From assembly GCA_030598525.1 (NCBI GenBank), contig JAUVPT010000010.1:1-20473 (forward strand): DNA of 20,473 nt. The letters are read 5' to 3'. How positions within the stretch are numbered: position 1 is the first letter of the stretch; each line of letters starts with the position of its first letter. Shown piece by piece: positions 15,211 to 20,473 of the stretch. The translations under genes and the position numbers were made by a program. Under the pieces are notes generated by a model. The model ran no database searches. It worked only from the letters and a program-made list of their open reading frames with translations, and was not told where the DNA came from. The stretch is from Gemmatimonadota bacterium (GTDB lineage: Bacteria > Gemmatimonadota > Gemmatimonadetes > Palauibacterales > Palauibacteraceae).

Positions 15211-16355
15211 GCGCTTCCCGCCTGCTCAGCGTGCTTCCGATGAGGCCGGCGAGCTCCCGTCCGTCGGTGACCGGTCGTGCCCTTCTGGCCGTGACGCTCT
15301 CGCTGGTGGCGTTCGGCCTGATCTCGGTGTACAGCGCCAGCTCGTACGTCGCCCAGGTGCAGGGACTCGAGGACAGCCACTACCTGTTTCAGCAGGTGAA
15401 CCGGGCAGGGGTCGGACTCGTGATCCTGGCCGTGGCCAGCGTGCTGAACTACCGCCTCTACCAGGGACTCGCGTGGCCCCTCCTCGGCCTGACTATCCTC
15501 CTCTTGCTCGCGCTGGTCCTGCCGGGCACCGAAGCGATCGCGCCTCGTATCAACGGCGCGCGGCGCTGGCTCGATGTCGGCCTGACGGTGCAGCCGTCGG
15601 AGCTGGCCAAGATATCCGTCGTCCTGTGGACCGCGGCGATAGCGGTCAAGAAGCAGGACCGCCTGCACAGCTTCCGCTACGGACTCCTGCCGTTCCTCCT
15701 GGTGCTCGGCCTGGTGTGCCTGCTCGTGCTCCTGGAGCCTCATTTCTCGGCTGCGGTGATGATCGCGGCCGTCGCGGCCACCGTCCTGTTCACGGCCGGG
15801 GCCCGGTTCGGGCATTTCGTGATGCTGGGTGCGGCCACACTGCCGGTGCTCTGGATGCAGGTCATGGGAAGCGGCTATCGGATGGCTCGGGTCACGGCGT
15901 TCATGAACCCGGACTCCACGGCGGCTACCGGCGGATACCAGCTCAAGCAGTCATTGATGGCGGTCGGATCGGGCGGAATGTTCGGCGTCGGCTTCGGACG
16001 CAGCAGCCTCAAGATGTCGTATCTGCCGGAGCCTCAGAACGATTTCATCTTCTCGATCATCGCTGAGGAGTGGGGCTTCGTCGGGGCGGCAGCCGTGATC
16101 CTGCTTTTCCTCGCGTGGGCGCTCCTCGGCCTGCGGATCTCCCGGGCGGCCCCGGACCTCTACGGACGCCTGGTGGCCGTGGGCATCACGGCCCTGGTCG
16201 CCTTCGCTGCTTTCGGGCACATCGGAGTGGCGCTCGGGCTTCTGCCCACCACGGGGATCAACCTTCCGTTCATCTCGGCCGGCGGAACCAACCTGATCCT
16301 TATGCTCGGCATGACGGGAATCCTTCTCAACGTCTCGAAAGGAGGGAGAGCCTGA
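15207..16355 (+). CDS. ftsW: SEDS-family septal peptidoglycan glycosyltransferase
   Basis: A 382-residue polytopic protein that polymerises lipid II at the septum together with the class B PBP. About ten membrane segments are seen. Family landmarks are NGARRWL (116-122), QPSELAK (129-135), PEPQNDFIFSIIAEEWG (274-290) with the presumed catalytic Asp279, and NLPFISAGGTN (352-362). The block usually read as QPDLGT in FtsW/RodA is LEPHFSAA (176-183) here, so its Asp is His. GTG 15207 overlaps the murD stop and has GGTGGAGG (15193-15200) upstream. RodA is the alternative, but the position inside dcw between murD and murG is the classical ftsW place. murG follows after 3 bp. Confidence 0.95.
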   Translation: MSASRLLSVLPMRPASSRPSVTGRALLAVTLSLVAFGLISVYSASSYVAQVQGLEDSHYLFQQVNRAGVGLVILAVASVLNYRLYQGLAWPLLGLTILLLLALVLPGTEAIAPRINGARRWLDVGLTVQPSELAKISVVLWTAAIAVKKQDRLHSFRYGLLPFLLVLGLVCLLVLLEPHFSAAVMIAAVAATVLFTAGARFGHFVMLGAATLPVLWMQVMGSGYRMARVTAFMNPDSTAATGGYQLKQSLMAVGSGGMFGVGFGRSSLKMSYLPEPQNDFIFSIIAEEWGFVGAAAVILLFLAWALLGLRISRAAPDLYGRLVAVGITALVAFAAFGHIGVALGLLPTTGINLPFISAGGTNLILMLGMTGILLNVSKGGRA

Positions 16356-16358
16356 ATC

Positions 16359-17471
16359 GTGGCATACCGCATCCTCCTTTCGGGAGGTGGGACAGGTGGA
16401 CACCTGGTTCCGGCCCTGAATCTGGCCGCGGCCCTGCAACGGGCGGCGCCGGACGTTCAGGTGATGCTCGTCGGAGCTCGCCGCGGGATCGAGGCAAAGG
16501 TGCTCCCGGACTCCGGCTGGCCCTATCGGCTGCTTCCCCTGGAGCCTCTGTACCGCTCGAAACCATGGCGCAACTGGCGCCTGTTGACCAGCTCACCTGC
16601 CGTGCTCGGAGGGTTGAGCCGGGTCTTCTCGGGACTCCGCCCGCAGCTGGTCGTCGGCACGGGTGGGTATGCTTCGGGGCCCGCGGTGGCGTGGGGTGTG
16701 GCGAGAGGTGTGACGACCGCCATCCAGGAGCAAAACGCGATGCCAGGCCTGGTGACCCGGGCTCTCGCGCCGCGGGTGGATCAGATACACCTGGGATACC
16801 CGGAGGCACGCGCTCGGATTCGGCCCGGCCGGGACACGGAGATCTTCGAGCTGGGCAACCCCGTGGCTGTGGGTCCCGTTACCCGGCCGTTCGATTGGCC
16901 CGAGGGCCGGATCGTCCTGGCATTCGGCGGAAGCCAGGGAGCGCGGGCGCTGAACGAGCTGCTCCTCGATGGTTTGGCCGACGTCGTGGCCTGGCCCACG
17001 GATGTGACGATGGTTTGGGTCGCGGGACAGTCGAACCACGATTCCGTCGCGGCCCGCGTGCAAGAGACATCCAGCGCGGCGAAGATTCGCGTCGTCCCCT
17101 TCATACCGGAGCTCGGCGGCCAGCTGGACCGCGTATCACTGGCTGTCTGTCGGTCGGGAGCGATGACCTGCGCGGAGCTCTCGGCCGGGGGTGTACCGGC
17201 CATCCTGGTTCCGCTCCCGACGTCGGCGGGGGATCACCAACGATTCAACGCGAGCGCCATGGTGTCGGCGGGGGCCGCCCTGATGCGGGAGGAGAATTCC
17301 GTGAGGGGTCGTGATCTGTGGGGCGACTTGTTCGCCCTCATGGATGACACTGGCCGCCTCTCGGGAATGGCCGCCGCGAGCCGTCGTCGAGGCCGCCCGG
17401 ACGCGGCGGAGAGGATCGCGGCCGAGCTCATCAAACTGGCCGACCGGGCGGGGGAGAGAACCGATGGCTGA
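16359..17471 (+). CDS. murG: Lipid II synthase (UDP-GlcNAc transferase MurG)
   Basis: A 370-residue GT-B glycosyltransferase on the inner face of the cytoplasmic membrane that adds GlcNAc to lipid I, giving lipid II. The N-terminal glycine-rich loop GGGTGGHLVPAL is at 9-20, GTGGYASGP at 100-108, and QEQNAMPG at 123-130. The C-terminal domain carries FGGSQGARALN (189-199), CRSGAMTCAEL (264-274) and DHQRFNA (292-298) for UDP-GlcNAc binding. The GTG start has GGAGGGAG (16341-16348) 10 bases upstream, inside the end of ftsW. The 3' end overlaps murC by 8 bp. Confidence 0.97.
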   Translation: MAYRILLSGGGTGGHLVPALNLAAALQRAAPDVQVMLVGARRGIEAKVLPDSGWPYRLLPLEPLYRSKPWRNWRLLTSSPAVLGGLSRVFSGLRPQLVVGTGGYASGPAVAWGVARGVTTAIQEQNAMPGLVTRALAPRVDQIHLGYPEARARIRPGRDTEIFELGNPVAVGPVTRPFDWPEGRIVLAFGGSQGARALNELLLDGLADVVAWPTDVTMVWVAGQSNHDSVAARVQETSSAAKIRVVPFIPELGGQLDRVSLAVCRSGAMTCAELSAGGVPAILVPLPTSAGDHQRFNASAMVSAGAALMREENSVRGRDLWGDLFALMDDTGRLSGMAAASRRRGRPDAAERIAAELIKLADRAGERTDG

Positions 17472-18858
17472 GCGTCGGCCTCCCGACCGGAGTCACCTGC
17501 CCGCCCCCGGGGCGTCGATCTATCTCCTGGGGATCGCGGGAGCGGGAATGACTGGCCTGGCCCGGATACTGGCATCTGAGGGTTACAGGGTGGTGGGCTC
17601 CGACCTCCTGGTCACGCCGGAGGCTCGCCGGCTCGAGACCCACGGCATCCGGTTCGTGGATTCGGACGACATGGTCTCCGCCACGGACGCCGGCCTCGTG
17701 GTGCACACGTCGGCGGCGCCGCACGACCACCCCGTTCTCCGGGCGGCCCGGCAGGCGGGCGTGCCCGTCCTCAAGCGGGCGCAGGCCATGGGGGCGCTGC
17801 TGAACGACCGCCGCCTTGTCGCGGTCTCCGGGACCCACGGCAAGACAACGGTCACCGCCATGACCGCACGTGTGGCCGAGGCAGGTGGGCTCGACCCCCT
17901 CGTCCTGGTGGGTGGGCGCGTGCAGGAGTGGGACGGAAACGCGCGCATCGGAAGCGGCGTGGCGATCGCCGAAGCCGACGAGTACGACCGGTCATTTCTC
18001 GAGCTGAATCCGAGCCTCGCCGTGATCACATCCGTGGAGCCCGAGCACCTCGAGTGTTACGAGGGTCCCGAGCACCTCCGGTCCTCGTTTCGCGAGTTCG
18101 CCGGACGGGCCGCCGGCAAGGACGGCATACTCGCCTGCGCGGAAGGGCCAGGGGTCGGTCCGGTCGTCGAAGGGCTGGAATCCGTCATGACCTACGGCCT
18201 CGATCCGGCGGCCGACTATCGAGTCGAGATCGTGAGCCGTCGCGGCACGATGCAGACCTGCCGTTTCGAGTCAGGCGACGGATCCTTCGCGTTCGATCTC
18301 GGTGCACCCGGGGATCACAACGCGCAGAACGCGGGAGCGGCACTCGCCGTGGGTCTTCGGATCGGGTTGGATTCCACAACGCTCGCCGGCGCGCTGGTCG
18401 GATTCTCGGGAGTCGATCGAAGATTGCAGCGCCTGGACGATCGCGGCGGGCGCGTGATCCTCGATGACTACGCTCACCACCCGACGGAAGTCCAGGTGTC
18501 GGTCGCGGCGGTCCGCGAGGCATGGCCCGGACGCAGGCTGGCGGTCGTGTTCCAGCCGCACCTGTACAGTCGGACGCGGCAGATGGCCGCAGAATTCGCT
18601 GCGGCCCTCACGGCAGCGGACGAGGCGCTGGTGCTGCCGATCTATCCGGCGCGCGAGGCGCCGATACCGGGGGTGACCGCGCGACTCGTCACGGACGCCT
18701 CGAGCGGATTCGCCGATGTGGTGACCGCTGCCGAGGTCCCCGACTGGGTGGACGGGCTGCCCGCCGATTCGGTGGTGCTGTTCATGGGCGCCGGCGACAT
18801 CACGCTACTGGCCCACGACGTGGCGGATGGGAAGGGGGCGTGCGGTGTGGGAGTCTGA
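17464..18858 (+). CDS. murC: UDP-N-acetylmuramate:L-alanine ligase
   Basis: A 464-residue cytoplasmic ligase that adds the first stem amino acid, L-alanine. Landmarks are GIAGAGMTGLA (23-33) in the N-terminal Rossmann domain, the P-loop VSGTHGKTTVT (121-131) with the His characteristic of MurC, EADEYDRSFL (170-179), EPEHLE (192-197), and in the C-terminal domain DDYAHHPTEV and FQPHLYSRT. The frame is open upstream into murG, but ATG 17464 has GGGGAGAG (17451-17458) 5 bases before it and gives the standard length. The order murG-murC-murB is classic for dcw clusters. The end overlaps murB by 14 bp. Confidence 0.97.
   Translation: MAERRPPDRSHLPAPGASIYLLGIAGAGMTGLARILASEGYRVVGSDLLVTPEARRLETHGIRFVDSDDMVSATDAGLVVHTSAAPHDHPVLRAARQAGVPVLKRAQAMGALLNDRRLVAVSGTHGKTTVTAMTARVAEAGGLDPLVLVGGRVQEWDGNARIGSGVAIAEADEYDRSFLELNPSLAVITSVEPEHLECYEGPEHLRSSFREFAGRAAGKDGILACAEGPGVGPVVEGLESVMTYGLDPAADYRVEIVSRRGTMQTCRFESGDGSFAFDLGAPGDHNAQNAGAALAVGLRIGLDSTTLAGALVGFSGVDRRLQRLDDRGGRVILDDYAHHPTEVQVSVAAVREAWPGRRLAVVFQPHLYSRTRQMAAEFAAALTAADEALVLPIYPAREAPIPGVTARLVTDASSGFADVVTAAEVPDWVDGLPADSVVLFMGAGDITLLAHDVADGKGACGVGV
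18832..18838 (+). promoter_or_regulatory. Ribosome binding site that decides the murB start
   Basis: AAGGGGG lies inside the end of murC, 6 bases before GTG 18845. The alternative in-frame ATG at 18827 has no Shine-Dalgarno and would place this sequence inside the coding region, so GTG 18845 is preferred. Confidence 0.6.
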
Positions 18859-19738
18859 CGTGCCGTTGGCGTCCCTGACCCGTTACCGAATCGGGGGACC
18901 GGCCGAGCGATTCGCGCGATTCGCGAGCCCCCTCGAGCTCGCGGGCGGACTCGAGCCACTCGAGGGCTCCACGTACCGCGTCCTCGGTTGGGGTGCCAAC
19001 GTCCTCGTCTCCGATCGAGGAGTCCGGGAGCCGATCATCTCGCTGTCAGGAGAGTTCGATCATCTGCAGATCTCGGCTGACGTCGTCGATGCGGGCGGTG
19101 CAGCCGGTCTGCCCGCGCTGGTCGGCGACGCGCGGCGCGAGGGCAGGGTGGGGTGGGACTTCCTCGAGGCGGTGCCCGGTACCGTGGGTGGTGGCCTTCG
19201 CATGAACGCGGGGTCAGCGGAAATCGGGTTGTGGGACAGAGTGGTGTGGGCGGAGGCGATGACGCCCTCAGGAGATCGCGTTCGCATCCAGCCGGACGAG
19301 GCGGCGCCTGGATACAGGTCGATCCAGGTCCCCGAGCAGTGGGTGTTCATCGGGGCACGGTTCGCGGCGCCACTCGGCGAGCCGATCGCCGTGAACGCGC
19401 TTCATGCCGAGCGCCGTCGCCTCAAGGTCGAAGCGCAGGTCTACGAATTGCCCTCGTGCGGGTCGATCTGGAAGAACCCCGGCCCACCGCACGGCTCGGC
19501 CTGGGAAGTCGTGGATCGAGTCGGAATGCGGGGGGCCGTCCGCGGTGGAGCGCAGATCACGGAGAAGCATTCCAACTTCATCGCGAACGTCGGGGACGCG
19601 ACGGCAGCGGACGTCATCGGGTTGATGGCCGAGACCCGGCGCCGCGTGCTCGAGGCAGAGGGCATTGAGCTGGAGCCCGAGATCCGCCTGTGGGGGTTCG
19701 AGCCCGAAGATCTCTCTTCGGTGGGAGCTGCTCCGTGA
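18845..19738 (+). CDS. murB: UDP-N-acetylenolpyruvoylglucosamine reductase
   Basis: A 297-residue cytoplasmic flavoenzyme that reduces UDP-GlcNAc-enolpyruvate to UDP-MurNAc with NADPH. The FAD-binding part has TRYRIGGPAERF (12-23), LGWGANVLVSD (47-57) and VPGTVGGGLRMNAGS (110-124). The C-terminal domain has SCGSIWKNP (204-212), with Ser207 as the expected proton donor, KHSNFIAN (241-248) and the terminal Glu279 in LEPEIRLWG. The usual start is about 10-20 residues before the TRYRIGG block, in line with GTG 18845. ATG 18827 would add six residues. It overlaps murC by 14 bp and ftsQ by 4 bp. Confidence 0.95.
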   Translation: MWESDVPLASLTRYRIGGPAERFARFASPLELAGGLEPLEGSTYRVLGWGANVLVSDRGVREPIISLSGEFDHLQISADVVDAGGAAGLPALVGDARREGRVGWDFLEAVPGTVGGGLRMNAGSAEIGLWDRVVWAEAMTPSGDRVRIQPDEAAPGYRSIQVPEQWVFIGARFAAPLGEPIAVNALHAERRRLKVEAQVYELPSCGSIWKNPGPPHGSAWEVVDRVGMRGAVRGGAQITEKHSNFIANVGDATAADVIGLMAETRRRVLEAEGIELEPEIRLWGFEPEDLSSVGAAP

Positions 19739-20469
19739 GTCGGCAGACGCGTCGCCGCCTGGCGATAGTGGGAGTGGCGGCCGCACTCGGCATCGGAAGC
19801 CCGATGTGGGGACCGGCCCTGATGAGGACCGTGCCGGCATTTCGTGTGGCGGGCATCGAAGTAACGGGAGCACGCTTCGTCCCCGTGGATGTGACGCGGG
19901 CACTGGCCGGAATCCTGCCCGATGCATCAGCGTGGGACGACCACTCCGACGCCGAGGCCCGCCTCGAGACCCATCCGCTGGTCGAGGAGGCCCGCGTTCG
20001 CCGGCAGGGCTTCAATCGTCTGTCGATCGAGCTTCGCGAGGTGCGGCCGGTAGCCCTGGTCGCCGCTCCCGCGCTGGAGCCGGTGGACGGCAAGGGGATG
20101 ATCCTCCCGCTGGATCCGTCGCTTCACGCGCTGGACCTTCCGATCCTTCTGCGGGCGACGGTCGAGGCCAGCCGAGTGTCGGACGAAGACTCGCGGCGCG
20201 TGCTCGCCGTCATGGAGCGCCTGGACCGCCTGAGCCCTGATTTCGTCCGCCGCGTTTCAGAGATCCGCCGCTCGACCGGAGACGCGATCGAGCTCCTTCT
20301 CCTCGACGGGAGCCACGCCGAGACGGTCATCCTCCCCCTCGACGACGCGGAAGTGGCCTTCCTGCGGGCCGAGGATGCGATCGGAGAGTGCACGGACCGC
20401 GGCCGGATCGTTTCCGTAGACGCCCGCTTCCGCGACCAGGTCGTCGTCGAGCTCGAGGAGGCGACATGA
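19735..20469 (+). CDS. ftsQ: Cell division protein FtsQ/DivIB-like
   Basis: A 244-residue bitopic divisome protein. It has a basic N-terminus (SRQTRRR), one membrane segment (about 8-30), then a POTRA-like domain (about 38-105) that includes FRVAGIEVTGARFV and LETHPLVEEARVRR followed by a beta strand LSIELREVRPVALV. The remaining part matches the FtsQ beta domain, including the DGKGMILPLD turn. It links the FtsL/FtsB pair and other divisome proteins. FtsQ is weakly conserved; the call rests on the POTRA pattern, topology and position before ftsA. GTG 19735 overlaps the murB stop (GTGA) and has GGGAG (19723-19727). The stop overlaps the next start as ATGA. Confidence 0.92.
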   Translation: MSRQTRRRLAIVGVAAALGIGSPMWGPALMRTVPAFRVAGIEVTGARFVPVDVTRALAGILPDASAWDDHSDAEARLETHPLVEEARVRRQGFNRLSIELREVRPVALVAAPALEPVDGKGMILPLDPSLHALDLPILLRATVEASRVSDEDSRRVLAVMERLDRLSPDFVRRVSEIRRSTGDAIELLLLDGSHAETVILPLDDAEVAFLRAEDAIGECTDRGRIVSVDARFRDQVVVELEEAT

Positions 20470-20473
20470 TTGG
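20466..20473 (+). CDS. Start of next gene, probably ftsA (3' truncated by window edge)
   Basis: Only eight bases are visible: ATG at 20466 overlapping the ftsQ stop as ATGA, preceded by a strong GAGGAGG (20455-20461) four bases upstream. In dcw clusters the gene after ftsQ is normally ftsA, so this is a positional guess; the sequence itself shows only a start and ribosome binding site. Confidence 0.5.

Noticed and set aside
1..20473. Mobile elements, CRISPR arrays, defence or toxin-antitoxin systems, biosynthetic clusters
   Set aside because: I found no transposase-like protein, regular spaced repeats, integrase or attachment duplication; nearly all bases are accounted for by core genes on one strand.

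Overview
The window is G+C-rich chromosomal DNA in which every supported gene lies on the + strand. It holds a nearly complete division and cell wall (dcw) cluster and, upstream of it, a housekeeping block. The DNPR motif in MurE indicates meso-diaminopimelate peptidoglycan. With LspA, a DksA-type regulator, an exported TPR protein and many GTG starts, this suggests a high-GC diderm bacterium. Gemmatimonadota or a relative is my best guess from gene order and protein style, but the sequence alone does not prove it.

Region 1 (1-3976) is a closely spaced block: the 3' end of ileS, a TraR/DksA-type zinc-finger gene, lspA, rluD, a membrane-anchored HExxH metallopeptidase and an 81-residue two-helix membrane protein. 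From the zinc-finger gene to the peptidase each gene overlaps the next. A well-formed promoter (3696-3724) lies across the peptidase stop codon. Its predicted transcription start falls on the ATG of the 81-residue gene, whose stop codon lies inside tRNA-Val(UAC) at 3967-4041.

Region 2 (4042-6121) holds one 584-residue exported TPR protein, a strong hairpin after it, and the control region of the dcw cluster. That region has a sigma70-like promoter and four TGGGG-type MraZ boxes at exact 10-bp steps.

Region 3 (6122-20473) reads mraZ-rsmH-ftsL-ftsI-murE-murF-mraY-murD-ftsW-murG-murC-murB-ftsQ-(start of ftsA). MurE, MurF, MurC, MurD and MurB build UDP-MurNAc-pentapeptide. MraY and MurG make lipid I and lipid II. 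FtsW and FtsI polymerise and crosslink septal wall, FtsL and FtsQ are divisome scaffold proteins, and MraZ probably represses the operon. Most junctions overlap by 1-14 bases or are separated by a few bases. The exceptions are mraZ/rsmH (30 bp), ftsL/ftsI (20 bp) and ftsI/murE (about 70 bp if the chosen murE start is right).

I saw no phage, insertion sequence, CRISPR array, toxin-antitoxin pair or defence system. Most of the window is ordinary core genome. The points most worth a second look are the promoter, small ORF and tRNA arrangement, the four-box MraZ operator, and the two poorly characterised envelope proteins (the peptidase and the TPR protein).
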